From positions 1-64,000 of the forward strand of contig NZ_QVLS01000012.1 of assembly GCF_003417535.1 (NCBI RefSeq): a DNA stretch of 64,000 nucleotides. Reading direction: 5' to 3'. Positions 28,272-37,194 of this stretch are shown here, in pieces. How positions within the stretch are numbered: the first letter of the stretch is position 1; every line of letters begins with the position of its first letter. Source of the DNA: Hydrogenophaga borbori (lineage in GTDB: Bacteria; Pseudomonadota; Gammaproteobacteria; Burkholderiales; Burkholderiaceae_C). Below the pieces are notes generated by a model. That model did no database searches and was not told where the DNA came from. It worked only from the letters and a program-made list of their open reading frames with translations. Made by a program: the position numbers and the translations under genes.

Positions 28272-29048
28272 TCAGGCCTCGGCCAGCAGCCGCTCGCGCA
28301 GCCGCTCGCGCGCCGCCCCGTCCAGCCCCACCGGCCCGGCCAGGTAGGCGTCCAGGCCGCCGAACTCCTCGTCGATGCAGCGCCAGGCCGTGCGCAGGAA
28401 TTCGGGCTGCACCTGCCACAGCACCTCCAGCACCTCGGGCGGCGCGGGCTCTTCCACGCGTGTGTCGCGCCGGTACAGGCGGTTGGTGAGCAGGTAGTCG
28501 GCCATCACCTCGTCGCGGTGCACGCCCAGCGCGCCCAGCAGCAGCGCGGCGGCCATGCCGGTGCGGTCCTTGCCGGCGGTGCAGTGGAACACCAGTGGTG
28601 CCTCGCGTCCTGCGATGCGCGCGAGCAATTGGCCGAAGACGGCGCCGCGCAGGCGCACAAAGTCCTGATAGGTCTCCTGCATCAGCGCCACCGCCTCGGC
28701 CCGGCCGAGCGCCTGCCCCTGCTTCTGGCGCTCGCGCACGCGGCGCAGCACCGTGGGGTCGATGCTCAGGTGCTCGATGCTGATGCCCGGCAGGCGGTTG
28801 GGCAGGGCCCGGCATTCGGCGGGGCCGCGCAGATCCACGCAGTGCGACACGCCCAGCGCGTTCAGGCGCTGCAGGTCCTCGTCGCTCAGGCGGCCCAGGT
28901 GGTCGGAGCGGTACACCAGCGCGCGCCGCACGCGCCGCCCGCCGTCGCCGGCCAGGCCGCCGAGGTCGCGGAAGTTGGAGGCGCCGTGCAGCGCGATGGC
29001 GGTGTCGGGGCGGTCGGGGGTCATGGGGGTGTCGGGGATGATGGCCAT
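28272..29048 (-). CDS. Tyrosine-protein phosphatase (Y_phosphatase3 type)
   Basis: ATG 29048 gives 258 residues (MAIIPDTPMTPDRPD); the in-frame extension upstream to 29138 is Arg-rich and not family-like. The protein matches single-domain bacterial tyrosine/lipid phosphatases. An N-terminal NFRDLGGL at 25-32, a conserved YRSDHLGRLSDED, VDLRGPAE, and the P-loop HCTAGKDRTG with C156 and R162 are seen. There is no signal peptide. Members dephosphorylate phosphotyrosine or phosphoinositides; the native substrate is unknown. Its stop lies 14 bases from the end of the convergent GlxA-type gene. Confidence 0.9.
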   Translation of the reverse strand: MAIIPDTPMTPDRPDTAIALHGASNFRDLGGLAGDGGRRVRRALVYRSDHLGRLSDEDLQRLNALGVSHCVDLRGPAECRALPNRLPGISIEHLSIDPTVLRRVRERQKQGQALGRAEAVALMQETYQDFVRLRGAVFGQLLARIAGREAPLVFHCTAGKDRTGMAAALLLGALGVHRDEVMADYLLTNRLYRRDTRVEEPAPPEVLEVLWQVQPEFLRTAWRCIDEEFGGLDAYLAGPVGLDGAARERLRERLLAEA

Positions 29049-29271
29049 TATGCGACCGTTGGGACTGGTTATTCGTGGGGGAGCGGCACTGCATCGACGG
29101 GCGACTGCACCACTTCTCCGTGGGCAGCGACGGGCCATGGCATCACGTTCCCCCGCGGTGGATACGCCAGCGCAGCCCGTGGCCGCGGAGCAGCGGCTTC
29201 ATGGGATGGAAGGGGCGGGGATGATCGAGACCGGCTTGAAGCACGGCAAAAGATGGGAGGGCCAAAAAGGA

Positions 29272-29293
29272 CAGGCCGCCAACTGGCGGCCTG
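29272..29293 (-). terminator. Rho-independent terminator of the minor-pilin operon
   Basis: A perfect 10-base inverted repeat CAGGCCGCCA/TGGCGGCCTG (29272-29293, 2-base centre) lies 22 bases after the pilY1 stop. On the minus strand it is followed by a T-rich run (TCCTTTTTGG). This is a strong intrinsic terminator for the pil operon. Confidence 0.85.
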
Positions 29294-29315
29294 CTTGCTG
29301 AATCCGTGAACGCGT

Positions 29316-32300
29316 TTACTTGAGCTGGCGCCAATAGATGCGGCGCCAAGTGGCAGGAGCGCCAACGGGGTTCTTGGTCTCGCCGATGGGCAAGTTCTTG
29401 ACCTCGCGGTTGGACAATTGGATCAGCGCCACCTTGTCTCCGTCTTCATTGCCCGCGGTCTGGATCACCACCACACGGCTGGCCAGTGCGTTGCCCAGGA
29501 AAATGCCGGCGTCGAAGTAGTCGGTGCCACCGGCTACCTTGGGCACGGCGCCGCCATTCTGGGCCGACAGTTGGAAGAACCAGCTTGAGCCCCCAGGATC
29601 GCATTTGGCGGAGGTAGGCACGTTCACCGTGAACGCCAGGGTGCCGCCGGTGGTCACGGCGGGCTTGCCGATGATCCGGCCATTGGCGAGCCGCGTGTCC
29701 GTGCTCGGCGGCAAATCCAGGTACCAGCCTCGGCTGGTGGCGCTCAGCGGATTGGTCGAGGCGCGGTACCGGCCGCTGGTCGTGTCGAAGCTGAGTTGCT
29801 GACAGGTCAGGGCCCCATCCCCTCCGCCTGCCGGGCAGGTCGAGGGGTTGCTGTTGCGCAGGTTGGTGAGTGTGGTCGGGCTGGCGATGGCGGTGTCGTC
29901 AATGATGCCGTACATCGATTGGCGCTGCGTGGCCACGGCAGTGGCGCCGGCGTTGCCGGGCACATCGGTATCCGACAGATATCGGCCAGTGCCAACGTAA
30001 ACGTAGTACTTGGACGGCTGCCCCGACACCTGACCGACTTCGAGGGGGGCGGTGATGGGTTGAGGAGTTCCCGCAGGGTCACGCAACTCAGCTACCTTAA
30101 CGGGCAAGTTGGTGAAATCGACGATGTCGAAGCGCCACACATTGCCCAGCAAGTCACCGCCATACACATAACGTACGTCGGCATCTGGCGTGATGTTGGC
30201 GGGCTTGGACAGATGCGCGAGTCCGGCCGGGTTGGCGGTTGTACCCACACCCGTGTCGAAGGTGGCAAGGATCGCTCCGTTGGACGGATCCAGAACCCAC
30301 ACCCGACCACGGCCATCGCCATTGCCATTCGGCCCGCCTGTCACATTGCCGTAGCCCGAACTCACCACCACGCGCCAGCCCGCCGTGGTCTTCACGATAA
30401 GTGGGGTGCCGAAGCTGTAGCCCAGGTTCTGGTTGGTGAACTCCCACTTCACCTTGCTCGCCACGGCGCTTTCGTCTGCTGCCTGAAAGCTGGTGATGTC
30501 CAGCGCATAGTAGGCACCGCCGCCTTTGCCGAGGCCGCCCACCAGCAGCCGCGTCATGGTGCCCAAGCCGGTCACTTGTGCCACCGCTGGTGTGGCATCC
30601 ACGTAGTAGCGGTGCGCGTAGAGCGGGTCGGCGAGCTCGGCCAGATGGCCATGCACCGCTCGCGGCACATAGGCCCACAGTTCCTGACCGCGGGTGCTCA
30701 CGCTGGCGTCGACCCGGCCATCGAATGCGTGCAGCATCCCGTCGTTGGCCGCCTGGAACACGATGGGGACGGTTTCGGTCGAGCCTCCACTGGTGATGGT
30801 GTAGTTCATCACCACGGGCTCTGCGTTGATGATGTCGCCCAATAGCCAGTCGCGCACGCGCAGCCCCGTGGGACTGGTGGCCGATTCGAGCGAGCGGTCG
30901 CCACGCACGTAGTTGATGACGTTCGCGGTGAGCGAGGTGGGGGCGGTGAACTGGCCTGCCTGAAAGGGGCGGCCCACGGTGCCATTGAAGGTGGCGATCT
31001 TGCGGCCGTTGGTTAGCGACGCATTGGGCGAGCGGCCATTGAGCAAGGCGCGTGCAGACCAGATCGCGGGCTTGATCTGGGCGCCGGTGGATGTATCGAG
31101 TTTGAACGCCTCGACGTCACCGTACCAAGTGCCTGAGTTGTAGCTCGGGGCATAGCTGATGTCGCTGATGGTGATCTGCGGGTTGGCCACAGCCACGGCG
31201 GCGGAGGCAGCATCCTGCCGGAAGGCGTCGGTCACCACTTCGCGCAGCGCGCCCTCGAGCGCGACGTCGTCGGCGGCGCCAATGAACTTGCCACCGCCCT
31301 GGTTGGCGGTCGAGATCAGCAAAGGATCGTCCTGCACCTGGCTGTCGGCGAAACCGATGACGTAGGTGCGTGCATTGTTCTTTTTGCGAGGCTGAACCGA
31401 GGCGGGACGCGGATCGGTGATGTCCGGCCGCAGGTCGATGTCAAACAGTGCCTTGGCAACATCGTCGAAGTAGTCCGAGCCCGCGCCTTCGTACTCGCGG
31501 TTGATCTTGCGGTCATAGGACCCTGAAGCGCCGTTGTTCACGCAGTTGGACGCGAGCGCGCCGCTGCAGTCGCGGTCGTAGTCGCGCAGGTACTGGTTGC
31601 CCGAGAAGGCCAGGTCTTGGTTGGATCGGCCATCGGTCACCACGAATACGTAGGAACGTTGACACCATTCGGTAATGGGCGGCCGTTCCGCGGCGTTGTT
31701 CGACGTGAGCGAACCGTTGCTGCAGGCATTGCGGTTGCCGGTGCTGGGCCAATACAGACAGGAACTGCGTGAAGACGATCCGCCTTGCCTGAAGAAGGTG
31801 TCGATGTTGATGGAGGACTGGTTGGCCGTGGCAATGTTGCCGTTGTAGCCTGTGGCGAGATAACGCCCGATGTCGGCCAGGCTCTCGGCCAGTGGGGTGT
31901 TGCCTTCGGGTGTGAGGGCATCGATCGCATTCTTGAGCGGCGTGCGCCCGATGTTCGTGATGGTGTTGTCGCTGTCGTTGAATGACAGGTTCTTGAGAGG
32001 AACCAGCAGCGTGCCGCCATCGCCGTTGTTGCCACTGAAGTACGTGCTGAGGCCGACACGGGTGGCGGTGTCGGCGGAGGCGCTGGGTGGCGTCGGCAGC
32101 GTGTCGACCATCTTCTTGGACGAACTGATGGCGATCTCCATGCGGGTCTGGACCGCACCCCCGCAGGAGCCCAACGGCTTCTTGCTGTCGCTCCAGGGGA
32201 GGGTACCGCTGCAGGTGGTGCCGAAGTACCAATTCAGGTAGTTGCCGGTATACCTAGAGGGCAGGAAGTTGGGCGGCTGGGTGTTGTTGTTGTTGGAAGC

Positions 32301-32765
32301 CAGCAGGTGGGCGTCGTACTCAGCGTTCCTGGAGAAGCAGCGAAAGGCGTTGTTGCCGAACGTGCTGGTGCTTGTCTGCGTCGAATGTCGGTAGTTGGTG
32401 CCGTTGTACCGGATGAAGGAGCGGCGAACGCCGCTGACAGTGGCGATCTGGATGACGACACCGGCGCCCGCCCCCAATACCTGATTGCCCGAACAGTTGC
32501 TGGTGGGGGTGTAGTTGACGCTGGCGTCGTAAGGCGCCGTGGGCACGATGTTGGTCATCGAGCCCGAGTTGTCGATCAAGAACATGAAGTTCGGTGGCAC
32601 GTTGTTCTTCACGGCCATCGGAACATCGTTGATGGCCTGGGCCGAAGCCCCCAGTGAGAACAACAGCGACGCGCTCCCCATCAGCATGAATGCCAGGTGA
32701 TGGGTCCAGGCGACCAAAGTATGGTGCCCCGGCAAGCGACGGCGGCATAGGGTCGGGCGGTTCAT
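29316..32765 (-). CDS. pilY1: Type IV pilus tip/assembly protein PilY1
   Basis: This 1149-residue protein is close to the length of Pseudomonas PilY1. The N-terminal hydrophobic stretch before ASAQA (residues 25-44) is a signal peptide; the start may be ATG 32765 or the later Met27. A von Willebrand A-like domain carries the metal site D65-N-S-G-S69 (FLIDNSGSM). The C-terminal half is the PilC/PilY1 beta-propeller, with the typical VYGGDLLGNVWRFD block near residue 885. PilY1 sits at the pilus tip with minor pilins, is needed for pilus extension, and acts in adhesion and surface sensing. It is last in the operon, 22 bases after pilX. Confidence 0.92.
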   Translation of the reverse strand: MNRPTLCRRRLPGHHTLVAWTHHLAFMLMGSASLLFSLGASAQAINDVPMAVKNNVPPNFMFLIDNSGSMTNIVPTAPYDASVNYTPTSNCSGNQVLGAGAGVVIQIATVSGVRRSFIRYNGTNYRHSTQTSTSTFGNNAFRCFSRNAEYDAHLLASNNNNTQPPNFLPSRYTGNYLNWYFGTTCSGTLPWSDSKKPLGSCGGAVQTRMEIAISSSKKMVDTLPTPPSASADTATRVGLSTYFSGNNGDGGTLLVPLKNLSFNDSDNTITNIGRTPLKNAIDALTPEGNTPLAESLADIGRYLATGYNGNIATANQSSINIDTFFRQGGSSSRSSCLYWPSTGNRNACSNGSLTSNNAAERPPITEWCQRSYVFVVTDGRSNQDLAFSGNQYLRDYDRDCSGALASNCVNNGASGSYDRKINREYEGAGSDYFDDVAKALFDIDLRPDITDPRPASVQPRKKNNARTYVIGFADSQVQDDPLLISTANQGGGKFIGAADDVALEGALREVVTDAFRQDAASAAVAVANPQITISDISYAPSYNSGTWYGDVEAFKLDTSTGAQIKPAIWSARALLNGRSPNASLTNGRKIATFNGTVGRPFQAGQFTAPTSLTANVINYVRGDRSLESATSPTGLRVRDWLLGDIINAEPVVMNYTITSGGSTETVPIVFQAANDGMLHAFDGRVDASVSTRGQELWAYVPRAVHGHLAELADPLYAHRYYVDATPAVAQVTGLGTMTRLLVGGLGKGGGAYYALDITSFQAADESAVASKVKWEFTNQNLGYSFGTPLIVKTTAGWRVVVSSGYGNVTGGPNGNGDGRGRVWVLDPSNGAILATFDTGVGTTANPAGLAHLSKPANITPDADVRYVYGGDLLGNVWRFDIVDFTNLPVKVAELRDPAGTPQPITAPLEVGQVSGQPSKYYVYVGTGRYLSDTDVPGNAGATAVATQRQSMYGIIDDTAIASPTTLTNLRNSNPSTCPAGGGDGALTCQQLSFDTTSGRYRASTNPLSATSRGWYLDLPPSTDTRLANGRIIGKPAVTTGGTLAFTVNVPTSAKCDPGGSSWFFQLSAQNGGAVPKVAGGTDYFDAGIFLGNALASRVVVIQTAGNEDGDKVALIQLSNREVKNLPIGETKNPVGAPATWRRIYWRQLK

Positions 32766-32787
32766 GATGGCTCCCTGGGGGATCGAA

Positions 32788-33393
32788 TCAAGTGGAGGCG
32801 GGGCCCGATATCAGGGCTTCGTACCATCCTTCGGTGCCACGCGGACCTCGTACGCGAATGATCACGCGATAGCGCAGCGCGATGGTGCCGACGGCCGCGG
32901 CACCCGCATTGGGTTCGTATTCGCAGCGAGCGCGTATGTCGGCGGCATCGGCCAGGTTGGGGTTGCTGTTGCAAAGCCGCTCGATGAAGTACTGGATTCG
33001 GAAATTGCCGGCGTCGACGCCGCAGTTGGCGACGAGCGCACCCGTCTCGTCCGCGCAGGCCACGCTCGCCCAGTTAATGGCCGTCGGCACACCGCGGGCA
33101 TCGAGCGCAACGTTGCGTGTGGCTGAATAGCGGTTGGCGATGTCTGCGTTGCCGCTGCCTCCGACCACAATGCCCGCCAGGTTGTTCAAGGCATCCGTAA
33201 CTGCTCGATCCGAAGCATGGGTGGAGGCTTGCTGGAAGGCGAAGTTGCCCGAAATGACGTTGCCCGTGTCGGCCGCGCGCATAGCGCCGAACCCGGCCAG
33301 CGCCAGCAAAGTCAGCACCACCAGAACGACGATCAGCGAGTTGCCGTACTGGCGTCTCTGGTCTACGCGGGGCTGTCGAGCGAGCGCGCGCAT
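32788..33393 (-). CDS. pilX: Minor pilin PilX
   Basis: ATG 33393 overlaps the pilW stop by one base (TGATG) and gives 201 residues. The N-terminal YGNSLIVVLVVLTLLALAGFGAMRAAD is a prepilin-like hydrophobic helix after a short basic leader, and the protein fits PilX/PilX_N: ISGNFAFQQASTHASDRAV early and a beta-rich end (ALRYRVIIRVRGP). The usual Gly-Phe-x4-Glu leader cleavage motif is relaxed, as is common in PilX. In the pilus it forms the minor-pilin priming complex with PilV, PilW, FimT and PilY1. The gene precedes pilY1 on the same strand. Confidence 0.85.
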   Translation of the reverse strand: MRALARQPRVDQRRQYGNSLIVVLVVLTLLALAGFGAMRAADTGNVISGNFAFQQASTHASDRAVTDALNNLAGIVVGGSGNADIANRYSATRNVALDARGVPTAINWASVACADETGALVANCGVDAGNFRIQYFIERLCNSNPNLADAADIRARCEYEPNAGAAAVGTIALRYRVIIRVRGPRGTEGWYEALISGPAST

Positions 33394-34640
33394 CAATTGC
33401 TCCAGAGCACGTTGCGCAGCGGGATCACGGCCCGGTGCACGCGGTAGCGGTAGTTGCGCCAGGTGAGGCTTCCGGCGACGGGGGTGGCAGACAGGTCGAT
33501 GACGGGCGCGGCCGCATCCTGGAAGGAACATGGGCCAGTGTTGACCACGCCGGCGGCATTGGTGCAAGTCGCCGCGGTGACCTCCGTGCTGGCGGCCTCC
33601 TTGGAGCGAGACACCAGGACCACACGAATGGCCTTGATACGCTCGACGTCCGCCGGCCCAGGGTTGTTCCATGGCGGGGCGTTGGCTCCCACCCAGCCGG
33701 TCACCACGTCGCTGGCGCCGGTGGCACTGATGCCGTACTGCGCGTGCATGAGCACGATGTCGGACGCCAGCGCGTCGACGCCGGCGGCGAATGACAGGGG
33801 GTTGGACGTGCAAGGGCCGGGAACGCCCGTGAAGGCATTGAACGTCACCAGCGCCTGGCATTCGATCCGAAAGGCGGTTTGCCGGAACCCAGCACCGAGG
33901 CGACTCACGCTGGCGGGGCCGGCCACGCCACCCCCATTGGTGAAGCCGTAGCGCTGGGGCGTAGCAAACGCGACGGCCAGATCGGGCGGGTTGTAGCCCA
34001 GGTTGGGGTCTGTGCCGCGCGGCAGTTGCTTGCAGCTCGTGGCATTGCCTGCGCAAGCGGCGATCACCACCGGCGCGGCCGTTACCTGAAAGAGGGTGCA
34101 GGGCACGTTCTGGCCGGGGGCGCCGATGAGCGCCACGTCGTTCGCGCCAATCAGGCCCGAGTCGTTCACGGTGATGGTGTCGGCGGCGCTGGCCATGTTC
34201 ACTATCACAGGCATGTTGGACAGAGGGCCAGCTGCGGTGGAGCCAGTGAACACCAAGACGTCGGAGGCGGTGTCTGCGCCGCCGTCCGTGATGCGCGCCG
34301 GCATCAAGGTGGCGCCATTGAGCCGCGTAGCGCCGCTGAACCACGCATTGATGGTCGGGCAGATGAGGCTGCCGTTGCTGTACAAGCCTGCTCCCGCGGA
34401 ACGTCCCGCCTCGTCGATCAGCCCCAGACCGACCTGAGTCGACACTTGAGCCGCGGCGTTGGCTCCCACGTTACGAAGATTGCTGCCGACGCCAGTGACC
34501 GTGGCGACAACGATCAACGCCACGATCAGGCCGATCGTCATCGCGACCATCAATTCAACCAGCGACGCTCCTCGCTCGCACAAGCGCGCAGCCCGGCGGA
34601 GGTGATGGGATGAAGGTATGCGGCCTGGTCTCACTGCCAT
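33393..34640 (-). CDS. pilW: Minor pilin PilW
   Basis: ATG 34640 (MAVRPGRIPSSHH) overlaps pilV by 10 bases and gives 415 residues. The type III leader and pilin helix are seen at ERGASLVELMVAMTIGLIVA with the conserved Glu5 of the mature form. A long variable beta-rich domain follows with paired cysteines (for example in PCTLFQ, ACAGNATSC, TCTNA and GPCSF). The length and position match PilW. It belongs to the priming complex at the pilus tip. An upstream in-frame extension overlaps pilV further and is not needed. Confidence 0.88.
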   Translation of the reverse strand: MAVRPGRIPSSHHLRRAARLCERGASLVELMVAMTIGLIVALIVVATVTGVGSNLRNVGANAAAQVSTQVGLGLIDEAGRSAGAGLYSNGSLICPTINAWFSGATRLNGATLMPARITDGGADTASDVLVFTGSTAAGPLSNMPVIVNMASAADTITVNDSGLIGANDVALIGAPGQNVPCTLFQVTAAPVVIAACAGNATSCKQLPRGTDPNLGYNPPDLAVAFATPQRYGFTNGGGVAGPASVSRLGAGFRQTAFRIECQALVTFNAFTGVPGPCTSNPLSFAAGVDALASDIVLMHAQYGISATGASDVVTGWVGANAPPWNNPGPADVERIKAIRVVLVSRSKEAASTEVTAATCTNAAGVVNTGPCSFQDAAAPVIDLSATPVAGSLTWRNYRYRVHRAVIPLRNVLWSN

Positions 34641-35077
34641 TGGATCCGGTTGGAGACAACGAACTGGCGGGGCGCATCGCCACCTTGCTGCCAGCACAAG
34701 CGAACCGTGACCTGTCCACCCGCGGCGACCTCGATCTGCTGCAGATCGGCCGCGGCGCCTGGCAGGGTGTCGCTGACTTCGGCGAGCCATTCCACCGCCG
34801 AAGGGTTCGTGGCGGCCGCACCGTTGGAATTGCAAGCGGTCCCGCCTGTGCGGTGGGCGAACTGAGGGGCGTCCGCTGGCAACGAGATGAGCATGCGCGC
34901 AAACAACTGATCGGCGAGGAACGCCGCGTCGGCACGGTAGCGTGCGTCGGTACTCATCCGCAGGGAGGCGGCCTGAAGCGACACCAGCGCGAGGATGCCC
35001 AGCGAAAAAACCAGCACCGAAACCAGCACTTCCAGCAAGCTGAAGCCCCGTTGTCGAGATAGGCGGAGTCGCTTCAT
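34631..35077 (-). CDS. pilV: Minor pilin PilV
   Basis: This 148-residue prepilin has a short basic leader (MKRLRLSRQRG) and a cleavage site before Phe in RGFSLLEVLVSVLVFSLGI, with Glu5. The mature protein is helical near its start (LASLRMSTDARYRADAAFLAD) and carries cysteines in GGTACNS and VRLCWQQG. The size and place between fimT and pilW identify PilV. The gene starts 1 base after the fimT stop and its 3' end overlaps pilW by 10 bases, so translation is coupled. Confidence 0.88.
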   Translation of the reverse strand: MKRLRLSRQRGFSLLEVLVSVLVFSLGILALVSLQAASLRMSTDARYRADAAFLADQLFARMLISLPADAPQFAHRTGGTACNSNGAAATNPSAVEWLAEVSDTLPGAAADLQQIEVAAGGQVTVRLCWQQGGDAPRQFVVSNRIQWQ

Positions 35078-35078
35078 G

Positions 35079-35585
35079 TCAGCACCGACGGGGATCGTTG
35101 GCGGTGGCGACGGCTGGGTCGCACATGCGGATCAGCCCGCCACCGAAGATATTGATGCGGCGTGTCTCGGTATTCGCCACCGCGCTGGATACCGTGACTT
35201 GCTCCAGGCGTGTGGCAGGGGTGGTGTCCACCATGCCATTGGCCAGAAACGTGAGTGTGCGGCTGGCCGTGCTCGACGCGGTCGCAACACCAGGAGACTC
35301 ACCGTCTGCGCGTGTCTGGATCGTTGTGGCCGGCGCGACTTGGGCGATGGTCCAGCCGCTGCCGGCCGCGCCGAGGGTGAAACTCACCGGCGAATTGCGG
35401 CGGATGGCTTCGGCGCGGGCCAGGTAGAGGCCATTCAGGATGGATTCCGAGCCAGCGCGCACACGGTAGTTGCCCAACAAGGTGCCAAAGCTGGGCGCGG
35501 CGAGGGAGGCGCCGATGCCAAAAATCACCACCACCATCAGCAATTCGATGAGGGTAAAACCCCGGTGGCGGCGCTTGGCCGACAT
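35079..35585 (-). CDS. fimT: Minor pilin FimT/GspH-like
   Basis: ATG 35585 (MSAKRRHRGFTLIELLMVV) gives 168 residues; the longer frame upstream overlaps pilE and is a shadow. The leader ends in Gly-Phe with Glu5, and the GspH/FimT domain follows: NYRVRAGSESILNGLYLARAEAIRR near residues 45-70 is the usual family helix-loop. It ends with cysteines in RMCDPAVATA and DPRRC. In Pseudomonas FimT/FimU primes pilus assembly, and FimT is linked to DNA binding in natural transformation. It lies between pilE and pilV with 14-base and 1-base gaps. Confidence 0.87.
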   Translation of the reverse strand: MSAKRRHRGFTLIELLMVVVIFGIGASLAAPSFGTLLGNYRVRAGSESILNGLYLARAEAIRRNSPVSFTLGAAGSGWTIAQVAPATTIQTRADGESPGVATASSTASRTLTFLANGMVDTTPATRLEQVTVSSAVANTETRRINIFGGGLIRMCDPAVATANDPRRC

Positions 35586-35599
35586 GCGGTCCCTGCGTC

Positions 35600-36073
35600 T
35601 CAGCACGTGTCCCCCCGCTTGGAAATCCAGCAGGCCCTGGGCAAACCGGCCGCGCCCACGAAAGCGGTGGTAGCGCGAGCGTTGTTGTTGTCCAGCGTGA
35701 AGACGTAGCCCTCCATGGCCCCGCCGGGCCGGCCAGTGGCCTGCAGCAGAAAACTCTGGTTGCTGCCGCCGGCACCCCAATTGCAGCTGTAGATGAAGGG
35801 CTTGTTGGCCGCATTGGGCAGAGCGACGCCGCAGGCCGCGGCGGTGGAACCGTAGTTCCGGTTGTCCTGGTAGAACTGCTCCAGCCGCACGCGCGTGGCC
35901 GAGAGGTCACCGGTGGCCTCGCCGATCCGGCTGCGCAGGATGTAGTCGGTGTACGAGGGGTAAGCGATGGCGCCCAGGATGCCGACGATCGCCACGGTGA
36001 TCATGAGTTCGATCAACGTGAAACCCCGCGTGTGACCGAGGCCTAGCCGGCGGGACAGCGAAGTGACGCGCAC
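35600..36073 (-). CDS. pilE: Type IV pilin-like protein PilE
   Basis: GTG 36073 is the start, preceded by AGGAG spaced 8 bases; the product has 157 residues. The leader ends in RGFTLIELMITVAIVG, with Glu5 and the conserved hydrophobic helix. The C-terminal domain has the typical PilE pattern RSRIGEATGDLSATRVRLEQFYQDNRNYG and a disulfide-type Cys pair (AACGV and YSCNW; also PRACW and DTC at the end). This fits the minor pilin PilE. In Pseudomonas pilE is last in the cluster; here it is the first gene, so the operon order is pilE-fimT-pilV-pilW-pilX-pilY1. Confidence 0.88.
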   Translation of the reverse strand: MRVTSLSRRLGLGHTRGFTLIELMITVAIVGILGAIAYPSYTDYILRSRIGEATGDLSATRVRLEQFYQDNRNYGSTAAACGVALPNAANKPFIYSCNWGAGGSNQSFLLQATGRPGGAMEGYVFTLDNNNARATTAFVGAAGLPRACWISKRGDTC

Positions 36074-36383
36074 GAGGGAACTCCTACAAGTATTTACAGT
36101 TACAGATGGTCGCCTAGCTCATTGGCGGTACCGAGATTACCCGGACGAGTGGCGGACTTGGCTCCCCGGATGGCGGCAGCCTCATGCCGCCTTGTGGGCC
36201 GCTGGTCGTTCCCCGCCTGGCGGCCCCAAGGCGTCAGCGGCCACCCCGCCGCCGGGGGCGGCTGGGCGCCTCCCCCGCAATAGGGGGACGCCTCGGGTTT
36301 CGGAGGCTTGCCGGGCGCCTGACGCCTGTGGATGATGCATGGATGCCCGGCACCCGCCCACCCACGAGCCCGCTGCTCTGCCC
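36074..36383. other. Intergenic region between pilE and the phosphoesterase gene
   Basis: This 310-base divergent region must hold the pil operon promoter, whose proximal part (36085-36120) is AT-rich, and the start signals of the phosphoesterase gene. Its middle is GC-rich and contains the hairpin TCCCCC/GGGGGA at 36271-36276 and 36283-36288. I see no clear sigma-54 promoter, no RNA gene and no coding frame. Confidence 0.5.
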
Positions 36384-37184
36384 ATGCTGATCGCCCAGGT
36401 GTCCGACCTGCACGTCTGCGCGCCGGGCCAACTGGCCAACGGCGTGGTCGACACCAACGCCATGGCGCGCGCCGGCCTGAGGGCCGTGGCGGCGTTGCAA
36501 CCCCGGCCCGACGCGCTGCTGCTCTCCGGCGATCTGGTGGAAACCGGCGGCGCCGCGTCCTACGCCCACCTGCTGGAGCTGCTTGCGCCCATCGACCTGC
36601 CCCTGTACCCCGTGGCCGGCAACCACGACGAGCGCGAGGCGCTGGCCGAGGCCTTCGGCGGCCGCGCCGGCCCGCACACCGCCCGCCTGCCAGGCTTCTG
36701 GCAGTACGCGGCCAGCCTGGGCCCGCTGCGCCTGCTGGTGCTCGATACCGTGGTGCCGCGCCAGGGCCACGGCGCCTTGTGTGCGCGCCGGCTCGACTGG
36801 CTCGACCAGCGCCTGGCCGAGGACGCGACACCCACCGTCGTTGCCATGCACCACCCGCCGTTCGCCACCGGCATCGGTCACATGGACGCCATGGGCCTGC
36901 TGGACGGCGCCGAGGCGCTGGAGGCCATCGTGCGGCGGCACGGCCATGTGCAGGCCATCCTGTGCGGGCACCTGCACCGCGGCATCCAGGTGCGCTTCGG
37001 CGGCACGGTGGCCAGCGTCTGCCCCAGCACGGCGCACCAGATCGCGCTCAATTTGCTGCAGTCGTCGGCCGATGGATACGTCATGGAACCCCCCGCCTTT
37101 CAGCTCCACTTGTGGCACGGTGGCCGGCTCGTGAGCCACACCGTGCCGATCGGCGACTTCGGCGGCACGCAGCCCTTTGCCTGA
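36384..37184 (+). CDS. Calcineurin-type phosphoesterase, CpdA-like
   Basis: ATG 36384 (MLIAQVSDLHV) gives 266 residues; ATG 36339 would add 15 residues without family support. All class III cyclic-nucleotide phosphodiesterase metal motifs are present: D8-x-H10, GDLVETG, GNHDE, HHPP and GHLHRG. E. coli CpdA hydrolyses 3',5'-cAMP, and related enzymes act on other phosphodiesters, so cAMP is the leading but unproven substrate. The gene ends 10 bases before the start of a giant PAS/GAF histidine kinase on the same strand, so both are likely in one transcript. Confidence 0.87.
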   Translation: MLIAQVSDLHVCAPGQLANGVVDTNAMARAGLRAVAALQPRPDALLLSGDLVETGGAASYAHLLELLAPIDLPLYPVAGNHDEREALAEAFGGRAGPHTARLPGFWQYAASLGPLRLLVLDTVVPRQGHGALCARRLDWLDQRLAEDATPTVVAMHHPPFATGIGHMDAMGLLDGAEALEAIVRRHGHVQAILCGHLHRGIQVRFGGTVASVCPSTAHQIALNLLQSSADGYVMEPPAFQLHLWHGGRLVSHTVPIGDFGGTQPFA

Positions 37185-37194
37185 GGCGCCCGCC

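Noticed and set aside
29049..29271. Small open frames between the phosphatase and the pil terminator
   Set aside because: They are Arg/Pro-rich, lack ribosome binding sites, and show no family features.
36271..36288. Terminator hairpin TCCCCC/GGGGGA
   Set aside because: No T tract follows on either strand and it lies in a divergent region, so it is noted only as structure.
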